DNA of 64,000 bases from Chrysoperla carnea. Its lineage: Eukaryota > Arthropoda > Insecta > Neuroptera > Chrysopidae. The notes under the pieces are model-generated. The model was not told the origin of the DNA. It made no database searches and was given only the letters and a program-made list of their open reading frames with translations. The position numbers and the translations under genes were made by a program. The stretch spans positions 115,562,368 to 115,626,367 of the forward strand of contig NC_058337.1 in NCBI RefSeq assembly GCF_905475395.1. The letters run 5' to 3'. Numbering within the stretch: the stretch's first letter is position 1; every line of letters begins with the position of its first letter. Below, in pieces: positions 1-12,574 of this stretch.

Positions 1-599
1 ACCCTTCAGACAAATACTTACAAAACAATATGTTTTTGTTCCTGTTAAAATATATGTATATGTTTAGTAAGTAGTATATATCCAGAGTTTATTAAGACTG
101 CCTGCTGAGTAATTTACATGATTTAGAGGGTAAAATTATTATAGAAGTGGCTACTTTACTACTATTGCAATTGTCTCCCCGGACATGCATTACATAGACA
201 CATACAAGTATAATAATAAAAACTTTTTAGAAAAAGTGAAACCGATAACAAAATGCAACCATACATTAATTTGAACAAATTTTTAAAATTATCGATTTCA
301 ATGAAATTTTATCGTCTTGTATTTTCCAATTTCCATCACTTCTACCGTAGCCGTTTCTCATTTTTTGTTACTTGTGCTTTTTAGAATCGCATTCTGGGAG
401 TGTATGGGCTAAAAAGTTTTTTTTTTTCAAAAGGCTTGGAAAATTTTTACCACGCACCAAGCTTCCAATTGAAAGATATCCGTCTTTTGTTCGATCGTTT
501 CGTCCAACCGTCAATTAAACGGATTTCAAACCTTCAATTCAAACCTTCAATTAAACTGTCAAAATAACCAAAAAAAGAAAACGGCTATCCTTCAATTTG
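1..599. other. AT-rich non-coding stretch
   Basis: No coding region or recognisable repeat was seen. Around 495-560 a short phrase resembling TTCAATTAAAC / CAAACCTTCAATT is repeated three to four times, which may be local slippage. Confidence 0.4.
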
Positions 600-737
600 A
601 AACTTGGAGGATTTGCAACTTTAGGAAGGGTTTAACTTCAGGAAGGACTTGCAATTTATATTGGACTAGCGCCACAGCATCTTCAAATTAATTTCTTTGA
701 ATCCTCGCAGATTAAAGAAGAACCATAATGGTGAGTT
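600..737 (+). other. Possible 5' exon ending in ATG plus splice donor (very tentative)
   Basis: At 729-731 an ATG with an A at -3 is followed at once by GTGAGT, a textbook 5' splice site. An exon that ends exactly at the start codon is a common layout in insect genes for translation machinery and other housekeeping proteins. No TATA box, no matching acceptor and no downstream coding exon could be found within the window, so this could be chance. If real, the rest of the window could be first-intron sequence. Confidence 0.15.
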
Positions 738-1664
738 TAGAATTTTCTTTTTTTTGAAGTCGTTTGCAAAATACTATAAATTTAGAGTCCTTGTTAAAAA
801 CAAACTACTTTAAATATTACATTATGTGTCGAATTTATAATAATTCTTTTTTTCCATTTCAATTTATTTAAAGTTTTTTGTCTTTCGAGAGATGTAACTG
901 AAACTGTATTTAAGTATATACTTAAGGATAAAAAGATTTGCATTTGAAATTATCCTTTTGTAGTTATTTTTAATCATTTAAACTATTCTTAGAAGTGCTA
1001 AGATAATGTTTGTCTGAAAGGTAATAATACAAACTGTTCCGTTACAATTATTTAAACACAAGTGTTATACAATCTGAGGCTTTATGAGGGCTATTCCAAG
1101 TTTAATTTATGGCCGCGAGGTAGTGGATTCGAACAAACGAAATTTTGTATTCAATAATATTTCAAAATAACATTTTAAATACAATCAGACATGTTATTTT
1201 CTAGATTCAAGTCCCACGACAAAGAAGTAACTGGGTTTCAAAAATTAGCGACACAGAGGTATTTCGAAAAGACTGTGCACCTAAAAAACAGACATATTTT
1301 CACTAACTATTCTGGCTAAAATTTTTCCCTATCCTTTGTATGAAGTCTGTTCCAAAATCTGGAAAAAGTTAGTAAATTCATGGTGTAGTGTAATAGACAA
1401 TGGTAGAATCAGATAAGACTGGTTAGCTATAGGGAAATCTTAGTCACTAGTCCATATTGGAGACGATATTCAATTCTTCAATAGCAGTACAATGTATAAA
1501 CAAAATACGTACAAAATTTCAGATCATTCTTGTGTCTAAAAATGGAAGAAACTGGATAAAGAAATTCCATGTCATTCAAGAATACAATAAATAAACGATA
1601 AGCTAATAAGTGTGTTAAAAATTAATACGATTCTTGAAGATATTGTAATATACAAACAAAATAT
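738..1664. other. AT-rich non-coding stretch
   Basis: I see no coding potential, RNA gene or clear repeat here. Confidence 0.4.
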
Positions 1665-1736
1665 TTCCGATACCGGGAATCGAACCCGAGCCTCCTAGGT
1701 GAGAGCCAGGTATCCTAGCCACTAGAGCATATCGGA
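1665..1736 (-). tRNA. tRNA-Glu (anticodon CTC), two substitutions
   Basis: This 72-nt gene folds as a full cloverleaf: acceptor TCCGATA pairs with TATCGGA, the anticodon loop is CTCTCAC, the T loop is TTCGATT and the discriminator is A. It would decode GAG. The B box (GGTTCGATTCC) is intact. Relative to the window consensus it has G10C, which removes a conserved A-box base and the 10-25 D-stem pair, and C40T, which leaves a G-U pair in the anticodon stem. Downstream on its own strand is a TTTT run within 10 bases, a usable Pol III terminator. The G10C change could weaken transcription, so it may be a recent pseudogene. Confidence 0.75.
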
Positions 1737-3219
1737 GTTATGTACCAGTTCTCCAATTGTACTTAGGTTCCCAAAAAAATCACATTTTCTTAGGATCATC
1801 TTTAAATCTTTTATAAGGATTCTCATTAATGACTTTTATAAGTGCGTACAGTTTTTAATACCATTTACGTTGTTAAATTTATCGATTTGAGCTGTTAAAG
1901 TTTGTGTTTTAAACATATAAATACTACATATATTGAAGTATTTTTAAGGGTATGCTTCATTATGTAACAAGGCTTATTTTGTTAAGATAAATTTTGGAAA
2001 ACTCTTATTAAATAGTTAAAAGTATGACAAATATTTTCCTTTCAAAAACATTATTGCAACTGGCATTCGTTTTTCTATAAAATTCATTTAAAGTGGTGAA
2101 ATCAATGGCATTTGTGTTAATTTCTTCTATAAGTTATTTTCTCTAAATTTTTAGGCATCAATATTTCAAAAAAATGGTATATATCGAAAAGTTACACTTT
2201 TAATTTTCGTCTAATTTTTCCAAATTCTAACAGAATCCACCCTAAAATTTGAATCATAAGTCCAAAATATTTTCATACACTCATTTTTTTGGGAAATATC
2301 CTAAGAATGGCTACATAGCCCATGATGTTTTTGTAAAAAAAGTAAATTACCATGTTAGACAAAATTAGAAACATATATGTATTGCGATAACTTGAAAAGA
2401 ACCCGATCTTCCTGGGTGAAATCCACTAACCTGTATAATTCAATTTGAACTTTAAATAAAAATTACATAAAATTAACAAAACCCTTAAAATTTAAACGAC
2501 CTAAAAGTGACCACATTAAACTTTTTTCAAAATTATCATAATATAAGGGTCATTATATTTTCATTTCTCACAAATCTAAATCATAATATTATTATAGGTA
2601 CTTTTATTAATTCAATACTTTCTGTGATAATTTGTAATATGATAGTCTATTTATTACGATATGAACAAAAGCTTTTATACTTATCATCATCACTATCAAA
2701 ATAATATTTTAATTGTAAAATGTAAATTTATTGAGTCATAAATGTCATTCTTTCTATTTTGAATAAATATTTGTGACACAACAAAAACAAGTTTTCCATT
2801 TTCAAAATGATAGTAAAAATGACATGCACTCACATCATAAACTATATCAAAAATCTTTTCATTCCGAAATATTATATAACATTGGATGTGTGTGCATGAA
2901 TTTTAAATAGGACCACCCGGGGATGCTTTTTTTCTTTTGTTATGTCACTAGGAGGTCAATAAAATATTATCATCTTTTTTGTTTGTTTTGTTATCATAGT
3001 GTTTTGAACAAAGGAGAAAGCTTCTGTTGTATGTCTTATTAAATGCTTATGTGTACAAATTCGTAACTAATCGAATGTGATTGGCAATATATCAAAATTT
3101 GTGATGTATTTAAATTTTAAAGGATAAATTGCAATAGAAAAAGTGTATAATACTATTCGTTTTCGAAATTCGGTCTATTTAATACGCTGAGTTGTTTGTG
3201 TAAGGAATCTGATGTAAGC
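1737..3219. other. AT-rich non-coding stretch
   Basis: Only short frames (up to 65 codons of low-complexity composition) occur. No domain, RNA or transposon motif was recognised. Confidence 0.4.
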
Positions 3220-3291
3220 TCCGATATGGTCTAGTGGCTAGGATACCTGGCTTTCACCCAGGAGGCTCGGGTTCGATTCCCGGTATCGGAA
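3220..3291 (+). tRNA. tRNA-Glu (anticodon TTC)
   Basis: This is a complete 72-nt cloverleaf with no mismatches: acceptor TCCGATA/TATCGGA, D arm GTCT...GGAT, anticodon stem CCTGG/CCAGG around CTTTCAC (anticodon TTC, reading GAA and GAG), T stem and loop normal, discriminator A. A box and B box are intact, and a TTTTT terminator follows five bases after the acceptor. CCA is not encoded, as expected for a eukaryotic gene. It stands alone, outside the 34-41 kb arrays, and is one of the best candidates here for a working gene. Confidence 0.93.
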
Positions 3292-4920
3292 ATTTTTGAT
3301 AATATTATTATAATATTATTTTATTAGTTTAAAAAAAACTATGAATAAACTGATATCACAAAAAATTTCTTGAGCGGTAACTACTCACTGCATTTGCTGG
3401 TAGCCACCTAGCTTAGAATTTTTGTTCAAGTTTCAACTGTAAAAACAGAGGCTTCTGCGTTGTAGTCTTTATTTCCCTTGCCTTCACTTATGCCTCCTTT
3501 AGTTCTCAATTTGATAGGTTTTAATTTTTTGGTGCAGAACCCCAGTTTTGAAAAATTAATTTGAAGTTTTTTCCCCAAAAAATCTGTTTGTGGTAACAAT
3601 TGTTTATAACAAAATGGAATGATGTCTAGCTAATGTGAATAGCTAATTAAATATTAACAAGAATATCGTGTTTATGGTTTGGAGGGTATAAAATCCAAAA
3701 GTTTATGATTATATAGAATAATAGTTTTATTTTTAATTCTAAATAAGTTATGATATTGTCCAAAGGTATAAGTGTTACCGTTGTACCTTTTTCCTCCTCC
3801 AATTGAATTTAATTAGAAAAATCAAAAACAGAAAAACTATTTTCTGTATGGAATAGGATACAAAATACAATATGCAAATTCAACAAAATAAAAGAATAAA
3901 AATTGTAATTTTTTTTCTGAAACTAAGCGATAATAAAAGTCTAGACTTTCATTTATTAAAAAAAAAATTGTAATTTTATTTTTCAAAATGTCATAATTTA
4001 ATCATGAATGTAATTTATTTATGCGTATAAATGTGATCGTTCTTTTTTCACCTTTAGAGTTAAGACTATTACTAGTATGCTTACAAATAAGATGATTCTT
4101 CAATCTTTCTTCGTCCGTTTGTGAGTACACAAATAATGTTCGGTTGAATGTCAGTAAAAAGATACATATCTGTATTTACGTTAAAGTTAGCTATGTTTTA
4201 ACTCTTTTACTAAAATAATCCATACTTAGGTAGTTATTATATTTGAAACTACTAGAAAAATTGACATTATATTAAACTTATTTTCTCTTTTAAGCTAAAA
4301 CTGGGGAAGCCTCCTATTTCGGATTTCTTACCGGATGATAATTAAGATTTTAAAAAAATATCATATTTCGAAGATACGAAAAGAGTTAGAAAGCTCTTTT
4401 AGGAGAGTTTTTACTTTTAGGAGATCAGAAGAAAGTTTTTACGGGGATAAATTTGTCAATTCCTTACAGGATCTGAAACTATAATCCATTTCGATATAAT
4501 AACCTTTGCCTTACTTAATGTAATTTTTTCACTTTTTTTAATCTTTTTTATTTAATTTAATTATAACTCCAAAAATCTTCAAATTTTCTATTCTTTTAGC
4601 GTTTCTTGCATGTAAGAGATGGGTGGCTACCAGAATTTACTGCTGACTCCAAAATGTTACGATTTACTTTTTTTCGATTTGACTCCCAGGTTGGTAGATA
4701 GGTACTAATTAAAAAACTGTCATTCTATAGTATTCATATATAAATAATTGGCAAATATGCTCCAAATAGACTCTCCAAAAGATGCCTCAAAAAACGCTCC
4801 AAATAGAAGCTTATTTACCAGATGGTACACTGTAAAAGGTTATGAATTGGACAACGTTTTAGGTAATAGAAAAATTTCTCATTTATTTGTTGAAATTTTA
4901 ATATTAAAAAAGTATTTTAT
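3292..4920. other. AT-rich non-coding stretch
   Basis: Nothing recognisable apart from homopolymer-rich sequence. Confidence 0.4.
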
Positions 4921-4966
4921 TTAGGTTAAGTTAGGAAAGGTTAGGTTAGGTAAGGTTAGGTTAGGT
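4921..4966 (+). repeat. TTAGG-like short tandem run at SINE tail
   Basis: About eight imperfect GGTTA/TTAGG-type units lie together. TTAGG is the ancestral insect telomere repeat. Here it forms the 3' tail of the SINE, so SINE tail slippage is as good an explanation as telomeric origin. Confidence 0.6.
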
Positions 4967-5250
4967 TATATTGGCTGTCCACGAAGGACACGCTTAGGCT
5001 ATAGAGCCCATTGTGATAACATATATGTGTTTTACCACCTTTTCCGCTGATAATTTCATTTATCAGCTTCTCAATTATTTTCAGAGGCTGAGTGCACCTC
5101 CTGCATGCATATACAATGCACTACACCAGCCCATCACAACTGTTAATTAAATTAATTTTTGTTGCACGGCGGGAATCGAACATGCTACCCTATCCATACC
5201 ACGGACAGAATTGGTTACGTCTTAACCAACTGAGCGAGCTACTAGGGCGA
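4921..5250 (-). mobile_element. tRNA-headed SINE, copy 1
   Basis: Read on the minus strand, the head at 5160-5250 is tRNA-like: an A box close to TAGCTCGCTCAGTTGG and a B box GTTCGATTCC, but no proper cloverleaf. It is followed by about 200 bp of body shared with the copy at 55018-55343. The tail at the left end (4921-4965) is a run of TTAGG-like units on the plus strand. SINEs of this form are transcribed by Pol III and moved by a partner LINE. Target-site duplications were not obvious. Confidence 0.8.
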
Positions 5251-5926
5251 AGTTAAGTTAAAACAGACCATTTTTTAAATATATAAATAAAAACTTATTA
5301 TTTTATATTTAATTTTGCATGCAATTGACGACTTATTATGTTAAGTTCAATATGAATTTGTTAAGTAATTTATTTGAAAATAAAACTACTGTTCACTTAA
5401 AAAAAAACAAAAATAAATAAAAATGACTGATGGCCCCAAACGGGAATGATATAAATGACAGACAATTACAATAATATGATTATTGGTGGCGTTTGCTTGG
5501 TTAAATTTTGTTGAATGAAGTTATTAAGTCGACCATAAAACTAATAGATCTTTTTTTTTTTGCAAATCACAAATCACAAAATATCAATAAATTAAATAAT
5601 TTTAAAAAGTATGTATTTTTACACTTTTAAACTACACGTTTTTCGCAATCCCCGAAAACATAGACTTATGCGCTGTATTTGTTCTGTACCAGAACATAAA
5701 TTTTTGGTCTATTTGAGATGCTAAATTCGGGCATCAATAATCAGTCCTTTTTGTTCAAATGAACTGAAATTGGATTTTGAGGATTGTATAATAAACGGAT
5801 CAATGTTTAAAAAGGGATAGGTTTGATTTCATACATTTGGGAGGGAGATTTCCAGTGAAAAAATCATTTTTAGACGTTTTAATAGTTCAAAATATCGGTA
5901 CAGAATTCCTAATTGAGCTGCATAAT
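5251..5926. other. AT-rich non-coding stretch
   Basis: No gene or repeat recognised. Confidence 0.4.
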
Positions 5927-6300
5927 TGAAAATGGGTATATGGGTTAGGTTATTCTCAAGGGTGCTCCTTTTAAGGTGTTAACTTCCTAGCCCATGTTTC
6001 CCTTTTTTGTGTTGAAATATTATGTTTTTACGCGATTTTTATGGCTTTAAACATCATCAAGACCTCCCTTCATTGAACTATAGAATTAAGCATCGGTATG
6101 TAAATTGTTTTAGTGTCAAAGATGCGCCTTTTAACGGTGCCAACACTGCCCCACTTGACCCTTTTTTATGTCGAAATATCCAAGAGGGCTAGCGGGTTGA
6201 ATATCGGTATGAAGATTGGGTTAGTATTAAGAATATACTTTTTGGAAGTATATGTTTTCCAACGCCCTTTGCCGCTCTTTTATTTAGATATTGCATGTTT
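5927..6300. repeat. Degenerate tandem repeat, about three units
   Basis: Three successive blocks near 5927, 6092 and 6207 share the order ATCGGTATG ... GGGTTAG ... CTTTTAA ... CCC ... TTTTTTATGTCGAAATAT with strong divergence between units. The open frame at 6113-6340 lies across these repeats and is not credible as a gene. Confidence 0.45.
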
Positions 6301-6340
6301 TCAAAAACTGGAAAAGAAATGGGAAAACCCAATTAAATAA

Positions 6341-8300
6341 AAACATCTTTTAGTAAGAAGTATATAATAGGGGAAAATATGACCTTAATAATGAAGCTAC
6401 GTTGTTCACGAATTTATCAAATATAAAATATTGAAAATTTAATTTATTTTACGAAAATTGAGGAAAAGGATCTTGTAATAAATTTACAAACTATGAAACT
6501 CAAAAGTTACAATCTTAACTCAAAAATAAATTTGATTACAAATAATAAAGATGAACTTCTTATAGGTCAATTAGATGACCCAGACCACGTTAAAGAGCGT
6601 AAATTTTATTTCTCGTAGTCCATAAAATGATGATAAAATGAAGTGTAAATTGAAGGCAACTGTTAGCCTGCGAATCAGTGTCTCTGATATAATTTTTTTA
6701 ATGACCCAAAACCGGGGTTGGTCGATGAAATTTCAATTCAGTGAATTTTTTAAAGATCGGTGTTAAAGATCGCTTGGATAATGATGCAAATGATCTACTG
6801 TTTCTAGAGTGAAAGCGTATAAATATCTAGAAATTTATTAGAAAGTTTTTGTGTTTTTAAATATTAAACCAATTAAAAAGTGAATTTTTGCAATAAATTA
6901 TTTATAGATTTTATAGGAGAGAGATCCCTCTAACAAAATCTTTCCAATTAAATTTATTTTAAAATAAAATTTAAAATTTTATTATCAATTTTTAAAATCT
7001 TAAAAGAAGTTTTATAAATTTGATTGGGTGTGTGTGCGGGTTTTAAATTGGGTATTAAAATTATTTAAGATTTTATTGTATGGTAAAATATCGTACCTTG
7101 GATTACACTATTTTTTACAATTCAAGTATTAAATAACAATCGATTAAACATATATCTATTAATATTCTTGTACTCTATTATAGTCTTGTGTACTTCTCTT
7201 TTAGTGAATTGAATCATCTACACGGAGTGACAGGTCACTTCAAGAAACTGTAAAAACCCTCTAATTTTCCCTCATCCTGTTCTTCGAGAGTTTTTCAATA
7301 ATAGCTTCAACGGAAAGAAGTAATTATGTCATTAGATAATGACCTAATAATAATCATTGATCAGTGGTATAACACACTGTTTTGATCCAAGTTAAATTAC
7401 GGTACTTTTTAAACTTTATTTTCACAGTATTTTCCGAAATATAACTTCACAAATTATCCACAAATAAGCAATGATTTAGATCGATTGTGATTTAAAACCA
7501 ACAATAAAAGCAAATTTTTTCATTTATTTATCTAAAATATTTTCATTTTCCTTGAAACCACAGGGACGTGAAAACTTGTTTGCCATTTAATAAGTAATTT
7601 TTTATCTCTATAGATAGTAACTATCTCAAAACAATAACTCGCAAGAAATCGGTGGAGGGTCCAAGGTACAACAGTATATCTTATGATATTTTTTTTTACT
7701 TTTTACTTGCCATAAACTAACCATATACTTACTACTAGTATTAAACAAATAATAAACAATAATAAATTGTTATAATATTTATTTATAAAATATAATTTAT
7801 AAATAAATAATATTTTCTCTATTATGTAAAATTGTTTAACTGGAAATTCAATGGTGGTATATTTGTCACTAAGGGTGCGATATTTTAACAAGATATTTAT
7901 TTTAAAATATTGATTCTATATTTATTTAAAATGTATATCCATGAGATTATTAATAGATTATTATTATTATATATGTTTGAGATTTTTATCTATGATTTAA
8001 AAAAAAAATAAAAGTTATACAGAGTGTCAAAAATTTATTCTTTAAGACTTTACTCATGAATTCATTTGAAGAAAACGTTTAATTCAATTCTTGATTAACA
8101 ACTGAGACAAAATAAAGGTAACGCGTTGATAACTATATGAACGAACATTAACTATAATATTTATCTTTTTTTCAGGAAATTGGAAATTATACTTTTGTAG
8201 GAAATTGGAAAAACGTATAAAATGATGATATCCAAAATGTTCGATAAACCTCTAAAGAAATTTAAATTTTTAAAGATAAATAAATATTTCTAATAAAAGT
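6341..8300. other. AT-rich non-coding stretch
   Basis: No coding potential, RNA gene or well-bounded repeat seen. Confidence 0.4.
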
Positions 8301-8372
8301 TTCCGATACCGGGAATCGAACCCGAGCCTCCTGGGTGAGAGCCAGGTATCCTAGCCACTAGACCATATCGGA
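8301..8372 (-). tRNA. tRNA-Glu (anticodon CTC)
   Basis: This is a full 72-nt gene matching the window consensus: acceptor TCCGATA/TATCGGA, anticodon loop CTCTCAC, perfect anticodon stem CCTGG/CCAGG, intact A and B boxes, discriminator A. On its strand a TTTT run follows within about five bases of the 3' end. It would read GAG. Its 5' end is joined to an inverted copy of its own first 17 bases, described separately. That copy sits where the upstream Pol III region would be and could affect transcription. Confidence 0.9.
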
Positions 8373-8388
8373 TATGGTCTAGTGGCTA
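8352..8388. repeat. Perfect 17-bp inverted repeat at tRNA-Glu 5' end
   Basis: Bases 8352-8368 (the 5' part of the minus-strand tRNA-Glu) and 8372-8388 are perfect reverse complements around a 3-base centre (CGG). The right arm is thus an isolated head-to-head fragment of a second tRNA-Glu. It could form a hairpin or cruciform. Confidence 0.9.
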
Positions 8389-8390
8389 AA

Positions 8391-10619
8391 TATAACTTAG
8401 AAGCAAATTCACAAACTTAAGACTAAACTTAGTATACCTTCATATATTTCATACATACATGGTATAATAATAACATTGATTCAGATAGACATACTGTATT
8501 ATCACTTAAAAATTATTCAAATAATGACCTGTATAATTTAAAAAACATATATGTATAATTATCCAATTGAAAAATACTCCAGTGTATCGATTTCTAAGTT
8601 CTCTACTATAAACCTAATTAGATTTTCAAATTGTGATACTCGAAAATTCAAAAGTAATCCATGTAAAGGATAGGGAAGAGAAGTTTGCGATTTTGAAAAC
8701 ACTGTAAAAAACTTCCATCAAGTTTTTCAAAATATTTTTATTATCTTAAACTAAATTAATAATGTTTGGTATTCGTTGTGTGCAAAGAAGGGTGGAAAGA
8801 CAATTGAATCGATCGTAGCGCTGTTATCTTTTGAAATTAAACGTATAGTTTAATAAATGACTATTTTTCAATTGTTTACAGGTAATTCGTATAGTAAATA
8901 TCAAATAAAAATTATTAGATAATAACAATTAATTAAATTATGAAAGTAAAAGCCGAAATTAATAAAATATTTAGAATGTAAAATCGATCAAGCAAATTGT
9001 TGACTTATTTGTCCACCCAAAAAATTATATTAATAAAGTAGTCATTACCATGGAAACTCCTGAAATAAAATTCAGTAGGTCAAGCAAAATCAGTTGGTCA
9101 AGGAAATCAGTAGTTCAAGTTTTCCTTTCGTCTTTCTCGTTTTTCTTGTCTTTTATTCACAATTGAGCAGTGGAAATTTTTTCCTATATGATGAATAATT
9201 TGAAGACCCACCTATATAAATGTTTACATCTAGATGGATATCATCTTATTGAAGGTAAAATTTATAAGAAATTAAACTACATTTATTAAATGAATTGACA
9301 ACAAATTTGCTTAAAAACACAATTAATTATCTTCAGCACTTAATTTTCTTAAATCCTTTTTTATCCAGTTTAAAGTCGTAAAGAGTTAATTTGAAAAAAA
9401 TGATAGGATTTGTCTGTACAGCATTTTCAAAATCGCACACTTCTCTACCCTGTATTAATATATATTCTTCTTATCTATATCTTAAAAGAATTATATAAAT
9501 AATTGCTAACATAGATTTTAATGTCGAATATTGTCGAATTTTCTTTTTATCCTTTTATCTTCTTATATTTGGGTTTTTGTTTATGCTATAAATAAATAGC
9601 TTTAGTGTTACTTCTAACAACTGTTAGTTAATGTTCACGAATTAAGTGTAAGGATTATCGTCAAATACATGTAATAGGTCTGATATACCTCAATCTATGT
9701 AATATGTATATACGTTATAAGAACTATATCAACACTTATTACTCTTATCATGAATGAAGACAAAAACGTATTAACTTTCTTCTGATATAAAAGTTTATTT
9801 CCAATCTTTATAAATTTGTGATAGATTAATGACTTTCACTAGAAAAATACTCAATGGTCGGTATTCTTTTACAATTGTGTAAGTTTTCCAACGTCATTCT
9901 TCGTAGTTTAAAATAAATCATAGTTTTGAAAAACTAAAATACACGCTTAAGTTGCACTAAAAAGTGAATAATAAATTTAACTGTATGTAAAATTCGAAGC
10001 AGGCTCTGTACATTCATTCGAATAAGCTGATTTGATAGATATCGAGCACCCCACGCTTTGAATTTTATATATCCACTTTTTAGTTAGAAGTAAAAGTGTA
10101 CTCTTTGGGTAACTAACTAGAATAAAATGAAATGGACCTTCTGCGTAAGAAGCGGACACCATCACCATAACACCATCTGATCGTTGAAAATACCATTATT
10201 ACTTCAAGATAATATTATTTATTAAAGTAATAAAGATAAGATCATTTATCTTGGCCTTCCAGGTCAGAGTACTATGATAAAGTTAGTAAATTATTATATT
10301 TTCCTTGATAAGAGTTAAAATTTTCAAGTCAATTGGACATCTACAATAGTGGAAAATTACTTTGAAAGATGCCCTTAGATTCATAAATACATACATACAT
10401 ACAAATCAAGGTAATAAAAGCGTGTTAAAAATCGACATCTAATTTTAAATTAGCATTTCTTTTTATTTTTTGAAATGCAATTTTTTATTTCATCATTTAA
10501 TGGCTATGACAATTTCACTGCGCTTCCACCAAATATCCATTTCGTTAATAGAAATTTACGGGAAATACGAAAGAGTCATAAAATCTGGTTAATTTAAAAT
10601 GTTTTTGTCCTTTACTTTC
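8391..10619. other. AT-rich stretch with one diverged dispersed repeat
   Basis: Two phrases, one at 8768-8820 (ATTCGTTGTGTGCAAAGAAG ... CAATTGAATCGATCG) and one at 9019-9050 (AAAATTATATTAATAAAGTA), recur in the same order at 43998-44140. This marks an old dispersed repeat. A short ACAT microsatellite lies at about 10388-10402. Nothing else was recognised. Confidence 0.4.
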
Positions 10620-10912
10620 AAGTTCAAATTAGAAATTTTTCGGATATGGAACCTTAAACTCGCAATTAAAACATATCTAAGATAGCTCTCTATTAAATTA
10701 CCTTTTCCGTAAAGCCTTTTAGAAGCTGAACTGAATTTGAATATCATCGCTAATTTTTGAGTTTTTTCGGGTACAGAACCTCAAACTCGCACTTGAATCG
10801 GTCCATCCGTTTAGGCGCTACGATGCCACAGACAGACACACAGACGGACAGACATACACACTTAGCGGTCAAACTTATAATACTCCTTTCTTTAGGTCGG
10901 GGGTTTAAAATG
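10620..10912 (+). repeat. Dispersed repeat family with ACAGACAGACACAC tract, copy 1
   Basis: It shares with 23262-23492 a stepwise pattern: an ATGGAACC-type phrase, AACTCGCA, a CTCTCYRTTAAATTACCTTT phrase, CATCCGTTTAGG, GATGCCACAGACAGACACAC, then GCGGTCAAACTTAT and a final CGGGGGTT. Reverse-strand parts of the same family occur at 47850-47982 and 51540-51715. The pattern is familiar from many insect genomes, but I cannot assign a transposon class. The frame 10757-10942 is a by-product. Confidence 0.65.
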
Positions 10913-11558
10913 CTCGATTTTGATGACTTTGTCTACTATTAGAATGACTTAAGAATTATTTGTAAAAAATTTTGATCTAGAAACACTTCAACATATTAGC
11001 ATACATATACAATTTTTTTTTCTCTTTTTTCAAAGTACACAAATGTGGTGTAGTAACCTCACATAAAACAGTGTTTAAAATAAAATTCACAACATTTTTA
11101 TAGTGAAGTGTCGTGTGAAACCGCACATCATTCTGTGTATATGAACTAAAAAATATATAAATTTCTAATATCAATAATAGGAGTATTAAAATATTCATTC
11201 TCTTGTGTGATAGTTAAAGTAGTAGTAAGTAAGTACCTTACGTTGTTGCATGCATGTTTAGAAGGCCTGCTGTGGTTTTAACATTTTGTAATATTTAATA
11301 TTATTATTATGTTGTTACATATAAATTATTATGTATATTTCAATAACTACTATATAAACCTTTAAAGGTGTTGTATACTTTTTTTTTAAACCAAATAATA
11401 TAATATAGTGAGGCTTTTAGAGTTATAACATGTATATATAAGATGTCTTTGCTACTACTTATGCATATACACTCTATTGTGGATATATTTTACAGTATTA
11501 TTTAAAAAAATTATTGTTGCTTTTAAAGCTCAAGATTCATTTAAGGTGATTGTTTCCC
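10913..11558. other. AT-rich non-coding stretch
   Basis: Nothing recognised. Confidence 0.4.
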
Positions 11559-12121
11559 TACAGAATTTAAAAAAGTTTTGGTTTGTTGCACGGTACATTC
11601 ATATAAACCAAATACATGCTTTTATAGTAAAATTATGTAATATTTTTAGCTTTACAATACCACGCAACTACAAAAGTATATAATATATTGTGTGCAAGTC
11701 CTGCTTATAAATTTGATAATATAGATATCGCTCTTCAATCATCAATTCTCTAACTATAGTCGTCTCTGTTTATCAAATGATAGATCTTCGAGGAACTCAT
11801 AATTAAATTAAAATTTTGTTTTTATATCATCGACAACCTTATATTTTTATGCTTTTATTATAAACTACAAGATTGTCAAAATATTTTAGATAGTTTTTTA
11901 TCACACTCTCTAGATTTTTTTATATAAAAATATCCAACTGAAAAGGATAACCTATATGATTCATCATTTTTTCAGCCAACTTTGAACTATAAAATAATTA
12001 TTAAATGACCTGAAATAAGATGACCTAGGATTTTTTTGTGATTTTTGAAAATTTTTTAAATCAAAAAATGTATTTATAAAGTTTTATTAAAATCCCTAGT
12101 ATTCTTCAATCCTTGCATATC
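11559..12121 (+). repeat. 0.55-kb direct repeat, copy 1
   Basis: Nearly the whole segment is repeated at 17676-18221 in the same orientation, with small indels and scattered substitutions. Shared landmarks include GGTACATTCATATAAACCAA-like sequence, ATACATGCTTTTATAGTAAA, GATATCGCTCTTCAATCATC and CACACTCTCTAGATTTT. No terminal inverted repeats or coding content were seen, so it may be a segmental duplication or an unclassified non-autonomous element. Confidence 0.8.
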
Positions 12122-12574
12122 TTGAAGAAATTTATGAAAGCATTATCTTCCATCTGCCGTTTTACTATAAAACCGATGTTAAATATGCCAAATTTTGAAG
12201 TCATTTATTTATTTAAATAATCGGGCAAACCCCCTCCCCATAAAATTTTCAGAATTGATTTAGGCTTAGTCCAACTTCATATAAAAAACAATCAAGCTTT
12301 TTATTTAAAATTGCCTTTATATTCGTATGTCCTTGATAGAATATTTGACTAATTTCTGGAAACCATCTCAGATTTGACTTTTCATCACAAATTCTATCAC
12401 AAATTTTTGAAAGCTTTCTAAATACAAATCTGTGGACGAAATTACTTCATCACGTCACGTTTTCGACAAACTTGCTCCTTAATATGGAAAAATTTGTTTT
12501 TCCCCTAAATTTGCAGTCATGTTTCATCGGTGAGTTATTTTTATCACAAAAAAATTTACTCCGTCAGAAAATGC
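12122..12574. other. AT-rich non-coding stretch
   Basis: No feature recognised. Confidence 0.35.

Noticed and set aside
4921-4966. True interstitial telomere (remnant chromosome fusion)
   Set aside because: The run is short and imperfect, and it ends exactly at the SINE body with a matching but shorter tail in the second SINE copy, so a SINE tail is the simpler explanation.
5160-5250. Functional tRNA gene in the SINE head
   Set aside because: A and B boxes are present but acceptor and anticodon stems do not pair, and the following body is shared with another SINE copy.
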